Notes under the pieces: generated by a model
Seen by the model: the letters and a program-made list of their open reading frames with translations, nothing else
Database searches by the model: none
Told to the model about the DNA's origin: nothing
Part shown: piece after piece, positions 26,059-34,706 of the stretch
Layout: every line of letters begins with the position of its first letter
Position numbering within the stretch: position 1 is the stretch's first letter
Source of the DNA: Paenibacillus phyllosphaerae
Lineage (GTDB): Bacteria; Bacillota; Bacilli; Paenibacillales; Paenibacillaceae
DNA length: 64,000 nucleotides
NCBI RefSeq assembly: GCF_014192105.1
Contig: NZ_JACHXK010000012.1
Span: 1 to 64,000, forward strand
Direction: 5' to 3'
Program-made: the position numbers and the translations under genes

Positions 26059-27798
26059 GTGTTTCGCCGTTTTTTCGCTTATTACCGTCCTTATAAAAAG
26101 TTATTCCTGCTCGATTTCGGATGCGCGATTCTGGCGGCGCTGCTCGAGCTGGCATTCCCGCTGGCGGTTAACCGGGTGGTCGACGACTTGCTGCCAAGCG
26201 GCAATTGGCTATGGATTTTCTATGCTTGCTTGGGGTTGCTCGGCATTTATTTCTTAAGCGCCGCTCTCCATTTTGTCGTGACCTATTGGGGACATAAGCT
26301 TGGGATCAACATCGAGTCGGATATGAGAAGGAAGCTGTTCGACCGGGTGCAGAAGCTTAGCTTCGGCTTCTTCGATAAGAATAAGACGGGGCATCTCGTG
26401 TCGCGGATGACGAACGATCTGATGGATATCGGGGAGGTCGCCCATCACGGACCGGAGGATCTGTTCATCGCCGTCATGACGCTGGGCGGCGCCTTCGCCA
26501 TCATGCTCGGCATTAATTGGGAGCTGGCCGTGCTAACTTTCATCATCGTGCCGCTGATGATCTATCTATCCCTCTATTTCAGCCGCAAAATGTCCAGTGC
26601 GTTCCACCGCATGTTCACCGATATTGCGGACTACAATGCCCGACTCGAGAATAGCGTTACCGGCATTCGCGTCGTTCAAGCTTACGCGAACGAAGGCTAT
26701 GAGATGGAACGGTTCGCGCAGCAGAACGAGCGCTTCCGTATAACGAAACTGATTGCCTACCGCATTATGGCTTGGAACTCGTCGATTAGCTTTATTCTCA
26801 TGAAATTCGTATCGCTGTTCGTGCTGGTGTGCGGCAGCTGGTTCGTCCTTCAAGATCGGATGACGTATGGCGAATTTATCGCTTTCGTCATGCTCTCCAA
26901 CGTCTTCCTGACTCCGATCAAACAGATCAATTCCGTGATCGAGACCTTCCCGAAAGGGATGGCAGGATTCAAGCGTTATCTGGAGCTGCTGGAGACGGAG
27001 CCGGATATTGCCGATTCGCCGCAGGCCAAGTCTGTGGATCGGCTTCGCGGGGATATTGGCTTCCATGGCGTGACCTTCGGCTATGAGGGCAGGCAGCCGA
27101 CGCTCAAAGATGTGCAGCTGACGATCCGCGCGGGTGAAACGATTGCGCTGGTAGGGCCTTCCGGCGGAGGCAAGACGACGCTATGCAGCTTGCTGCCACG
27201 CTTCTATGAGGCGGAGGCCGGGACGATTAAGATTGATGGCATCGATATTCGCGACATTAAGCTGGACTCGCTTCGTTCGCACATCGGCATCGTGCAGCAG
27301 GATGTATTCTTGTTCGATGGGACGATACGCGAGAATATTGCTTATGGCAAGCTCGATGCGACCGAGGAGCAGATCATGGAGGCGGCGAGACGTGCCCAGC
27401 TAGAGGAGCTCATTCTCTCCCATCCGGAGAAGCTCGACACCATGATAGGCGAGCGCGGCGTCATGCTCTCGGGCGGACAGAAGCAACGGATGTCCATCGC
27501 CAGGATGTTCCTGAAGAATCCGCCGATCCTGATCCTGGATGAGGCGACATCCGCGCTCGATACCGAGACGGAAGCGGCTATCCAGTTGGCGCTGTCGGAG
27601 CTTTCGCAGGGCCGGACAACGTTGATCATCGCGCATCGGCTGGCGACGATTAAGGAAGCGGATAAGATTGTCGTCATCGCAGACCAAGGGGTTGCCGAGC
27701 AGGGGACGCATGAGCAATTGATGGCTGCAGGAGGAGTGTACAGCCGCTTGCAGGGCGTGCAATATGACGCTGGTCCGATTCCAGCCACATCGGCTTAG
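26059..27798 (+). CDS. Fur-regulated ABC exporter (fused membrane and ATPase domains)
   Basis: This half-transporter of about 579 aa has six membrane segments in residues 1-310. The ATPase domain follows, with Walker A GPSGGGKTT, signature LSGGQ, Walker B ILILDEATSALD and the switch His in AHRLAT. It acts as a homodimer exporter of the multidrug/MsbA type. GTG 26059 is chosen because AAGAGGTG stands before it and it gives the usual length. The longer frame starting at 25846 would overlap the previous gene and the Fur box. The Fur box suggests a role in iron metabolism, such as siderophore or metal export, but no siderophore genes are in the window. Confidence 0.88.
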   Translation: MFRRFFAYYRPYKKLFLLDFGCAILAALLELAFPLAVNRVVDDLLPSGNWLWIFYACLGLLGIYFLSAALHFVVTYWGHKLGINIESDMRRKLFDRVQKLSFGFFDKNKTGHLVSRMTNDLMDIGEVAHHGPEDLFIAVMTLGGAFAIMLGINWELAVLTFIIVPLMIYLSLYFSRKMSSAFHRMFTDIADYNARLENSVTGIRVVQAYANEGYEMERFAQQNERFRITKLIAYRIMAWNSSISFILMKFVSLFVLVCGSWFVLQDRMTYGEFIAFVMLSNVFLTPIKQINSVIETFPKGMAGFKRYLELLETEPDIADSPQAKSVDRLRGDIGFHGVTFGYEGRQPTLKDVQLTIRAGETIALVGPSGGGKTTLCSLLPRFYEAEAGTIKIDGIDIRDIKLDSLRSHIGIVQQDVFLFDGTIRENIAYGKLDATEEQIMEAARRAQLEELILSHPEKLDTMIGERGVMLSGGQKQRMSIARMFLKNPPILILDEATSALDTETEAAIQLALSELSQGRTTLIIAHRLATIKEADKIVVIADQGVAEQGTHEQLMAAGGVYSRLQGVQYDAGPIPATSA

Positions 27799-27830
27799 GT
27801 AGCACCGTCATTTAATAGAGAGATAGGATC

Positions 27831-27869
27831 GTGCTCAACTTTGCTTAATGGCAAGGTGGGCACTTTTTA
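27831..27869 (+). terminator. Terminator after the ABC exporter
   Basis: GTGCTCAACTTTGC (27831-27844) pairs imperfectly with GCAAGGTGGGCAC (27851-27863), followed by TTTTTAT. Confidence 0.75.
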
Positions 27870-28005
27870 TGTGAAGATCGAATCGAAGGCACAAAATCGC
27901 CATGTTTTCGTGAGGATCAAACGGCTTTTCCACGTATAAAGTGCTGTGACCGCGTAACGGTATGAAGCGTGAACGACTTTTAGCGAAAGAAGTGAGTTTG
28001 AAGCA

Positions 28006-28614
28006 ATGGAACAGTGGATTATGGAGACGATGAGTAATTTCGGTTATTTGGGCATTTTTTTGTTAATTGCGCTGGAAAATCTATTCCCGCCTCTGCCGTC
28101 GGAGTTGATCCTCTCGTTCGGAGGGTTCATGACGACCTCGACGGAGCTCACGATTATTGGCATTATCCTGGCTTCGACAGCCGGTTCGCTAACAGGCGCG
28201 ATTGCTCTGTACGGACTTGGCCGGCTCATGCCGCTCGAGCGTCAGATCGCTTTCGTTGCCCGTTATGGCAAATTCCTGCGCCTCAAGCCCGATGATATCC
28301 GCAAAGCCCACGCATGGTTTGATAAATACGGCATTTGGGCCGTGCTGATCGGCCGGGTCATTCCCCTGATCCGGAGCCTGATCTCCATCCCGGCGGGCAG
28401 CACCCGGATGCGGCTGCTCCCATTCCTGCTCTTCACGACGTTAGGATCTCTCGTCTGGAACACATTCCTGGTCACGGTCGGGGCGACCGTCGGCTCCTCA
28501 TGGGAATCGATCGTCGACTACATGAACGCGTATTCGAGCGTCGTGTACGCGATTATCGCGCTGGTCGGGGCAGGTGCAATCGCGTATATCGTTCGCAGAC
28601 GGAAGGCTCGTTAA
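28006..28614 (+). CDS. DedA family membrane protein
   Basis: This 202-aa protein has four to five membrane segments and the DedA/VTT signatures: an N-terminal ENLFPPLPSE acidic re-entrant segment and GRVIPLIRSLISIPAGSTRM with the conserved arginines. DedA proteins act in membrane homeostasis. Recent work on the family links several members to lipid flipping, including recycling of undecaprenyl phosphate. The ribosome site is weak (GAAAGAAGTGAG). It is monocistronic, with terminators on both sides. Confidence 0.9.
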   Translation: MEQWIMETMSNFGYLGIFLLIALENLFPPLPSELILSFGGFMTTSTELTIIGIILASTAGSLTGAIALYGLGRLMPLERQIAFVARYGKFLRLKPDDIRKAHAWFDKYGIWAVLIGRVIPLIRSLISIPAGSTRMRLLPFLLFTTLGSLVWNTFLVTVGATVGSSWESIVDYMNAYSSVVYAIIALVGAGAIAYIVRRRKAR

Positions 28615-28656
28615 CGCGGGACGCAAAGGTTTAATGAATTCTAACCTAGCAAAGAG

Positions 28657-28690
28657 AAAGAGGCGAACGCCGCAGTTCGCCTCTTTGTTG
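28657..28690. terminator. Bidirectional terminator between convergent genes
   Basis: AAAGAGGCGAAC (28657-28668) pairs perfectly with GTTCGCCTCTTT (28675-28686). T-runs flank it on both strands, serving DedA and the minus-strand DUF2935 gene. Confidence 0.88.
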
Positions 28691-28697
28691 ACGTTGC

Positions 28698-29519
28698 TTA
28701 ATGCCAAGCGCTCTGATCCAGATCTTGAGGAGGAATCCCTCTTAAGTGGCTTTCGAACATATCGATAATAGTGAGGAAGTGCTCTGCCTCTCTATATACA
28801 TGGTCTGCTAGCAATGGATGTATGATGCTCTTGATACGGCAAGCATCTATAAGGTCTCGAGCCGTCTTCTTAAAATCGCGCAGACTTACAACCGAAACGC
28901 GGTTCTGGTCTAGAAATTGACTAAGCAAAGGTTGAGTTTGCGACTGTGGGCGCATGGAGCTCAAGTCCTGAGCCTGCCACAGCAACGTATCGAAGTCATG
29001 GCTAAAATCTCTAGCTTGCTCGACTAGTTTCCGTTCGGACGGGTCAAGTAAATGTCCTATAAACTTGGCGTGGTCAGCCATGATTTTTAAGAAAAAGACG
29101 TTCTCATCGATAATGGCATCCGCCAACGGTTCAAGCTGACCGTTATTCAACTCCGCGAGCCGGTTTCTGAAATAATTGGCCTCCCGGCTTACGTGGTCCA
29201 CTAGAAGTGGGAAATTATTGGCGCCAGGAAGCTTACAAGTCAGAATCAAGCCCAGTACCTTGCGTTTGAAGACCCATATATGTGAAACCGCATTGTAGAC
29301 TTCCGCGTTGAACGTCCTGATTTGTTGGGGAGCAGTATTAGCGCTAAATGCGTGTGACTTCGCTTCAATCTGTTCGAAAATCGCATAAAAGGCATTCGCC
29401 TCTTGGATGAGTTGCGTATCTTCGCAGCGGAAACCGAGTTTTAGAAACAGGGAATGTTCTTTCATTATTCTTGACCAAAATCTAATTTCATCCAGTGATC
29501 GCGCTACAAAAGCATCCAA
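28698..29519 (-). CDS. DUF2935 helical protein
   Basis: This 273-aa all-helical protein is built from two related halves of about 130 residues. Each half has spaced His and Glu residues: EHSLFLKLGF, HVSREANYFRNRL, ENVFFLKIMADHAKFIGHLL and HVYREAEHF. This pattern fits DUF2935, a four-helix bundle likely to bind metal ions through the His/Glu pairs. Its function is unknown. There is no signal peptide. GGGGGGA precedes the ATG. It is monocistronic and convergent with dedA. Confidence 0.8.
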   Translation of the reverse strand: MDAFVARSLDEIRFWSRIMKEHSLFLKLGFRCEDTQLIQEANAFYAIFEQIEAKSHAFSANTAPQQIRTFNAEVYNAVSHIWVFKRKVLGLILTCKLPGANNFPLLVDHVSREANYFRNRLAELNNGQLEPLADAIIDENVFFLKIMADHAKFIGHLLDPSERKLVEQARDFSHDFDTLLWQAQDLSSMRPQSQTQPLLSQFLDQNRVSVVSLRDFKKTARDLIDACRIKSIIHPLLADHVYREAEHFLTIIDMFESHLRGIPPQDLDQSAWH

Positions 29520-29754
29520 CGAAATCCCCCCTTATTATCGACTTTAGAAAGATATGTCGGGGTCACTTGACTCATGACAGGGTGAATTTGAAATTTGTAT
29601 TTATATGTGACTGACCAAGATTGACTAGCTTAGCAGCGTATCGTGAGTTGAATTTTTCTGTTCTCATGGGCTTGACCAGTTGTTTCACCACGGTTCGGTG
29701 ATGGTTATGGTAAGGGAAACGGGGAATTACCCCAGAACGAAGAGGTGAATGACG

Positions 29755-30093
29755 ATGAATGCATTTCTGATTATCGTTGGTGTCACTGTGTTCGTAATTG
29801 TCGCCGCCATTCTTATCCGCACAAGCCGTTGGAAAACAGTGTTGACCGCGCCAGGCAATCATGCGGAGGAATTACAGAATAAACATGCCTATTTACACGG
29901 ACGTGGGATCCGCTCCCGCATCCGCGAGCAAGATGGCCAGCCGGCATCGGGCATTGCCGCCGGCGGGATGCACGCTTCCGGCCAGCATTCAGCCCTGAAA
30001 CTGCAGGTTCATAAAGATGACGTTCAGCGGGCCAAGGAAGCGCTCGAGGATTACTCGCACGAGCGTCATACATCGAACTCGCCAATATTATAG
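29755..30093 (+). CDS. small membrane-anchored protein
   Basis: This 112-aa protein has one N-terminal membrane helix (about residues 2-22, NAFLIIVGVTVFVIVAAILI) and a cytoplasmic or external soluble tail. The last 40 residues (LKLQVHKDDVQRAKEALEDY) resemble the short beta-alpha unit of DUF2007 putative signal-transducing proteins, though the match is weak. ATG 29755 gives the better spacing from GAAGAGGTGA than ATG 29749. It is monocistronic and ends before a very strong terminator. Confidence 0.6.
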   Translation: MNAFLIIVGVTVFVIVAAILIRTSRWKTVLTAPGNHAEELQNKHAYLHGRGIRSRIREQDGQPASGIAAGGMHASGQHSALKLQVHKDDVQRAKEALEDYSHERHTSNSPIL

Positions 30094-30122
30094 TTGCAAG
30101 CATTTGCGGATTGAATTCCGCT

Positions 30123-30166
30123 AACGCACAATGGCTGAGCCCCTCCAGGCTCAGCCATTGTGCGTT
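30123..30166. terminator. Strong bidirectional terminator
   Basis: A perfect 19-bp stem (30123-30141 with 30148-30166) has a 6-base loop, between the small membrane protein gene and the convergent CynX/NimT transporter gene. Confidence 0.8.
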
Positions 30167-30196
30167 CTTGATGAAGCTAGCGTTACCATTCCGTAA

Positions 30197-31435
30197 TCAA
30201 GCTGAATGAGAATCGGTGGGATGCACGAATCGGTCACGTGCCGCGCCTAATCCGAATGCGAATATGCAGAGGCTGGCGACGATCAGGATCATGAGCGGCA
30301 GATTCCAGCCGTGCGTGATGTCATGCAGCCCGCCGAACAGCATCGGGCCGATGGCGGCCATGATGTAGCCGACGGTCTGTGCCATACCGGACAGCTCGGC
30401 CGATTCTTGGGCGGTCCGCGTCCGCAAGCTGAAGAAAATCATCGCCAAGCTGAACGAAAAAGCGCCGGCAATGCCAATAATGATTGCCCATAGCGGCACA
30501 AGCGCAGTATTTTCCATGAATAATCCGCCGATGCCGATTAGGTACAGGAAAGTGGTTAGCATGACCAGAGGTTTCTGGTTGCGCATGCGTCCGGCTATGA
30601 TCGGTACGAAGAGCGTGAACGGCAGCATGGAGAATTGAAGAAGAGACAGCATCCATCCGCCTGCATCCTGCGACATTCCGCGGCTGACCAAGATCTCGGG
30701 AAGCCAAGCAGCCAGCATATAGAAGATTAACGATTGCAGGCCCATGAAGGCCGTAACCTGCCAAGCGAGTCCGGAACGCCACAAGTTCGGCTTTGCCCCG
30801 TTGATGGCAACCGATGCTGCTGCAGTTGTGGATTGTGAAGCGCGCAGGCGCGGAGACCAGCTGATCATCGCGAGGGTAACCAGTATGCCCCAACAGATCA
30901 GAGCGCCTTGCCAACCGAAGCCGGCATCCCGAGCGAGGGGAATGCTAATGCCGGATGCCAGAGCTCCGCATAGATTCATAGAGATGGAATAAACGCCTGT
31001 CATCAACCCGACTTTATGGGAGAAGTCCCGTTTGACCAGACTCGGAATAAGCACGTTGCAGATGGATATCGCAAGTCCGATCAGGACCGTGCCGGCAAAT
31101 AAAGTTCCGGCTCCGTGAATCGAGCGGCATAAAGTGCCGATCAGCAGCACGATGAGCGCGCAAAAGATGACCCGTTCCATGCCATAACGTCGCGCTAGCT
31201 TGGGAGCAAAAGGCGACATCAGCGCAAAAGCGAGCAAAGGAACCGTCGTCAGCATGCCGGCAACCGTATTGGAAATTCCGGTATACGTCCGAATGTCGCC
31301 GATTAGCGGGCCGACCGATGTAATCGGCGCTCGTTGGTTGGCGGCGACCAGTATAATGCCAAGGACGAGCAGCCATCCTTGTTGGGCCAAGTTCGTCTCG
31401 ACTCGCAAGGGAGCCGAGGAGTGTAGCGGCTTCAT
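30197..31435 (-). CDS. CynX/NimT family MFS transporter
   Basis: This 412-aa MFS permease has 12 membrane segments. The segment LGIILVAANQRAPITSVGPL (residues 25-44) is the conserved first helix of the CynX/NimT group, known for cyanate and 2-nitroimidazole transport. The substrate here is unknown. It lies 9 bases after the GntR gene on the same strand, so the pair is probably one transcript and the GntR protein its regulator. The Shine-Dalgarno (GAGGG) is somewhat far from the ATG, consistent with coupling. Confidence 0.85.
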   Translation of the reverse strand: MKPLHSSAPLRVETNLAQQGWLLVLGIILVAANQRAPITSVGPLIGDIRTYTGISNTVAGMLTTVPLLAFALMSPFAPKLARRYGMERVIFCALIVLLIGTLCRSIHGAGTLFAGTVLIGLAISICNVLIPSLVKRDFSHKVGLMTGVYSISMNLCGALASGISIPLARDAGFGWQGALICWGILVTLAMISWSPRLRASQSTTAAASVAINGAKPNLWRSGLAWQVTAFMGLQSLIFYMLAAWLPEILVSRGMSQDAGGWMLSLLQFSMLPFTLFVPIIAGRMRNQKPLVMLTTFLYLIGIGGLFMENTALVPLWAIIIGIAGAFSFSLAMIFFSLRTRTAQESAELSGMAQTVGYIMAAIGPMLFGGLHDITHGWNLPLMILIVASLCIFAFGLGAARDRFVHPTDSHSA

Positions 31436-31444
31436 GGTTGTTCA

Positions 31445-32137
31445 TTACCCTCTCTGTTGCTGAAAATGTTTCTTCGATTGTTCAATGTAGATGCGTACCG
31501 CTTCCGCCGCTTGATTCTCGTACTGCTGCCCGATCGCGTGGAGGAGCGTTTCGTGATTGAGCAAAAAATAGCTGTGCGAGCTAAGCTCCACAACCTCCGA
31601 GATGGATTCTTGCACGCCAGCGGTCATATGGTTGTACAGCTCCATGAGCAGGGGATTATGGGAAGCCGCGATGATCGAGCGGTGAAAAGCCATGTCCGAT
31701 GCGGCATAAGCCGCGTAGTCGCCGTTATGTACGGCCAGCTTGCAAGACGCCAAGCACTGGCGCATCTCTTCCAGATCCTGCTCGGTCCGCCGCGCTGCGG
31801 CAAGAATGGCGCCTTCCCGTTCAAGCGCATGCCTGACCTCCAACGTCTGCAATGCATCCGTCCGTTGAACCTTCTTCTGCAGAACGGGGCCGAGAGCGCT
31901 GGATGAACATACGTAAGTACCGTCTCCTTGCCTCGTCTTCAGCAGTCCGGTATGGGTTAACGCGCGAATAGCCTCTCTCAGCGTATTGCGGCTGACTTGC
32001 AGTTCTTCCATCAGCTCGGGCTCGCTCGGGATCTTCATCCCGACAGGCCATGTGCCGCTTTCAATTAATTGTTCGATCTGCATGGAAGCCTGATCGGCAA
32101 GCGACAGGCGACTCGTCTTATGAAGCAATCCGTTCAC
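31445..32137 (-). CDS. GntR/FadR-type regulator
   Basis: This regulator of about 230 aa has an N-terminal winged helix (IPSEPELMEELQVSRNTLRE, the GntR recognition region). A C-terminal FCD all-helical effector domain follows, with the metal-binding Asp/His residues around DMAFHRSII and NHPLLMEL-like segments. The open frame extends 73 codons further upstream, but that part looks non-coding. GTG 32137 or TTG 32128 next to AAGGAA gives the normal FadR length. It probably controls the downstream CynX/NimT transporter. The ligand is likely a small carboxylic acid, as for other FCD proteins, but this is not provable here. Confidence 0.82.
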   Translation of the reverse strand: MNGLLHKTSRLSLADQASMQIEQLIESGTWPVGMKIPSEPELMEELQVSRNTLREAIRALTHTGLLKTRQGDGTYVCSSSALGPVLQKKVQRTDALQTLEVRHALEREGAILAAARRTEQDLEEMRQCLASCKLAVHNGDYAAYAASDMAFHRSIIAASHNPLLMELYNHMTAGVQESISEVVELSSHSYFLLNHETLLHAIGQQYENQAAEAVRIYIEQSKKHFQQQRG

Positions 32138-32295
32138 TTCCTTCAAACGTAGGATGATTGGTTGTTTTGTATCATAACATGGCAGATGCATTTTGAATAT
32201 AGGGATGAGGCAATTGAGAGGGAGAAGGATAAGCGTACGTACTTGTGGCGACCGTCTTCCCGTTTTTGGTACAATAGCGACTAAGAGGTGAGACC

Positions 32296-32742
32296 ATGCT
32301 GGATTCAATCGATAATCACATTTTGCAGCGGCTGGCTCAGAACAGCAGAATATCATATACCGATTTGGCGAAAGAAGTGGGCTTGTCGGGGGTTGCGGTG
32401 AAGGAACGCATTGACAGGCTTGTCAATCAAGGGATAATCGAACAGTTCTCGATCGTCATCAGCGCTGAGAAGCTGGGGAAAAAAATATCCGCCTACCTGG
32501 AGTTAGAGGTAGAACCTGCCCATCTGGACGAGATCGTCGAAGCGCTGAAAGCCAATGAGCGCGTTGCCGTTCTCTATGAGATGACCGGCCCATGCCTGCT
32601 CCATGTCCATATTCTGGTGGAAGATATGGACGAAATGGATCGTTTCATGCATGAATCGATCTATTCGCTCAAAGGGCTCGTTCGCGTCGAAAATCAAATT
32701 CTGCTGAAACGCCATAAAAACCAGGACGGCCTCAATATCTGA
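32296..32742 (+). CDS. Lrp/AsnC-family regulator
   Basis: This 148-aa protein has an N-terminal HTH (ILQRLAQNSRISYTDLAKEV, then GVAVKERIDRL) and a C-terminal RAM/AsnC ligand-binding domain. It binds amino acids or related molecules as an oligomer. AGAGGTGAGACC precedes the ATG. It stands divergent from the GntR gene with a spacer of about 158 bases and is followed by a long hairpin. A second Lrp-type gene lies at 38087. No target is obvious; the neighbouring secreted amidase or the GntR-MFS pair are candidates. Confidence 0.87.
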   Translation: MLDSIDNHILQRLAQNSRISYTDLAKEVGLSGVAVKERIDRLVNQGIIEQFSIVISAEKLGKKISAYLELEVEPAHLDEIVEALKANERVAVLYEMTGPCLLHVHILVEDMDEMDRFMHESIYSLKGLVRVENQILLKRHKNQDGLNI

Positions 32743-32764
32743 TGCAGTGCCATAAGCAAGAAGA

Positions 32765-32839
32765 AACCGCCGGTGGCTCGGACTGATCGGCTTGCTGCAA
32801 CTTGAGTTGTGCAGCCTGCTCTCAGGGAGACCGGCGGTT
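32765..32839. terminator. Extended hairpin between convergent genes
   Basis: AACCGCCGGT (32765-32774) pairs with ACCGGCGGTT (32830-32839). Inside is a second stem, GCTGCAACT with AGTTGTGCAGC. This two-level fold sits between the Lrp gene and the convergent amidase gene and probably terminates both. Confidence 0.6.
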
Positions 32840-32886
32840 GTTCTGTTCTCGTTCGAAGTTGCTGTCGTTAACTTGGTACGAACGGA

Positions 32887-34437
32887 TTAATTCGTTTTCG
32901 ATAACACCGATTGATAGAAGCTTGCAAAATAATCGCTGACCACGGCCTTGCCATCCTTCAGCTGCACGGGAGCCGTCAGTTTGACGGTTGCGCCGTTGTA
33001 GGTTCCGGTTGTTGCGCCGATTACCGCGGAAAGCGTGTTGCCGTTATAGCTGATCGAGATCGTTTGCGTTGCGGTCTGCCATCCGACTTTAGCGCCGAAA
33101 CCTTCAAAGCTGGTACGCAAATTGACCGTTTTCTGCTCCGCTTCCCCGAATTGCCCTTTGCCGATTACGGCGTGTACGCCCCAGTTGCCGTCAACGACTT
33201 GCGTAATGCCGAAATCGGTGGACACCGACATGAGGGAGTATGCCTCGTCTTCGCTTAATTCCATCCCTTTCATGAGGAACGCCTTCGCTTTATTCGCCGC
33301 ATCCTTCATCGCTTTATCGATGGAAGAGTTGTTATAAATGTCTTTTTGCGCATTTTCTCCGAGCTCTTCCAGATAGTTCGCATAGCTGAAGCCATGGACG
33401 ACCCATTCGTTTTCATTTTCGAGCAGCGGGTAGTTGAGCTCACTTAGCTTGTTGTCCAGATTTGCTTTTTTATGAAGCGTGATCTGAATATCGCCCGTGA
33501 CCGAGGTCTCGATCGCCGTTCCGTTGAGCTCCGAGTCGCCTTGGCCGGCATGCGGATCGCCTATCGTCAACAGAGCGCCCGATACGGAGACGGGGTAATA
33601 CATCGTTGCGCCTTCGGTCACGCGCCAATCGTCGATATTGCCGCCGTAGTAGGAAGGAGGGACGGAGTCGACGACATCGGCTTCTTTGGGAGCGACGGCC
33701 ATCGTGCCGAAGTGCAGTCTGACCGGTACCTTCACGCCTTCAAGCACGTTGAAGTTCTTCTCGATCGTATCGTGGTCGACGATTACGCCCGGATAATCGA
33801 TGGTCGGATGCACCTTGCCGTCCGGATCCGTCTGCGGCGTCCATCTGTAGCTGTACAGCGCGGTAGCATAATCCGTTACGCCATCCGAATCCATCTCGTA
33901 GATGGTGACGACTTCCCGCGTCTTCGGTTCTTCGACCATTTCTCCGTATAAGTAGCCCCAGTTGGCGGCGGCGTTAACGCCGTAAGTCTTGCCTGCATAT
34001 TCCTCGTTGCCGTTAGGCCGGAGCTTCATATCCAAGATCTTGACTTCCAGCACATCGCCGGGCTCCGCTCCTTCGACGGCGATAGGGCCGGTCATAATAT
34101 GTACGCCAGGTCCGCGGTCCGCTTCGTGCTTGTCATCGCCTTCCCAGTGGAAAATATCCTCGACGCCGGCATCGCCTTTGATCATTCTTTCATAATCGTC
34201 GCCGGAATGATGGGTAATGGCTTCGACCGTTACGATGTCGCCGGAATTGACCGTCAGCACCGGATCGCCTTTGCCGATATTCCCCCAACGCACGTTGTCC
34301 GAGTTGGCGGCCAAATAATGCGTTTTGGGTACAGTTGAACCGTTGTTGGTGTCAGCATTTGCGACATAAGCTAATGAATTAAAAGCCAGTAAAGCCGATA
34401 ATGACAAGCAAACCTTCCGTCCCGTACGTTTCCCCAT
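32887..34437 (-). CDS. secreted acetamidase/formamidase with Cu-amine-oxidase-N-like tail
   Basis: This 516-aa exported protein has a signal peptide at residues 1-29 (MGKRTGRKVC, hydrophobic, cut after VANA). The FmdA/AmdA amidase domain follows (about 35-430), with HWEGDDKHEADRGPGVHIMT, PHAGQGDSELNG and SVSTDFGITQVVDG typical of the family. It hydrolyses formamide or acetamide to ammonia and the acid. The last 70 residues (FGAKVGWQTATQTISISYNG onward) match the copper-amine-oxidase N-terminal-like domain that Paenibacillus proteins use as an envelope module. Most formamidases are cytoplasmic, so export is unusual. AAGGGGA precedes the ATG. A palindrome resembling a TetR operator lies upstream. 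Confidence 0.85.
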   Translation of the reverse strand: MGKRTGRKVCLSLSALLAFNSLAYVANADTNNGSTVPKTHYLAANSDNVRWGNIGKGDPVLTVNSGDIVTVEAITHHSGDDYERMIKGDAGVEDIFHWEGDDKHEADRGPGVHIMTGPIAVEGAEPGDVLEVKILDMKLRPNGNEEYAGKTYGVNAAANWGYLYGEMVEEPKTREVVTIYEMDSDGVTDYATALYSYRWTPQTDPDGKVHPTIDYPGVIVDHDTIEKNFNVLEGVKVPVRLHFGTMAVAPKEADVVDSVPPSYYGGNIDDWRVTEGATMYYPVSVSGALLTIGDPHAGQGDSELNGTAIETSVTGDIQITLHKKANLDNKLSELNYPLLENENEWVVHGFSYANYLEELGENAQKDIYNNSSIDKAMKDAANKAKAFLMKGMELSEDEAYSLMSVSTDFGITQVVDGNWGVHAVIGKGQFGEAEQKTVNLRTSFEGFGAKVGWQTATQTISISYNGNTLSAVIGATTGTYNGATVKLTAPVQLKDGKAVVSDYFASFYQSVLSKTN

Positions 34438-34467
34438 ACGACATTCCCCTTTATGATGTTATATTTT

Positions 34468-34479
34468 CTAACATGTTAG
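34468..34479. promoter_or_regulatory. operator-like palindrome upstream of the amidase gene
   Basis: CTAACATGTTAG is a perfect 12-bp palindrome 31 bases before the amidase start. Its half-sites are those of the MATE/TetR operators at 46819-46903 (CTAACA.TGTTAG), but without the central base. The amidase may be under a TetR-family repressor. Confidence 0.45.
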
Positions 34480-34706
34480 TGAGTTGAGTATAGCAGAAGG
34501 TTTTTGGATTAACAATATAAAGTTTTGTGGTTTTTTAAATTAAGAAAATTAATTTAATTTCGAAATCGGGTTTAAAATATAAATTAAAGTGGGGGGGAGG
34601 CCTGAAACTGCGGCGATTACGGATATGTAACAGGCTTACGAACGCCCGTGCAACGGACGAACTATCGAATCGTGCCTGCCAATGCGTATAATAGGTGAAA
34701 AGCTAG

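Noticed and set aside
29520..29754. spacer with a short TCACC/GGTGA hairpin before the small membrane protein gene
   Set aside because: The stem is only 5 bp and has no companion features. No riboswitch or small RNA can be supported.
34440..34706. AT-rich spacer between the amidase and ComQ-like genes
   Set aside because: Apart from the 12-bp palindrome and a TATAAT close to the start, no gene, RNA or repeat could be recognised in it.
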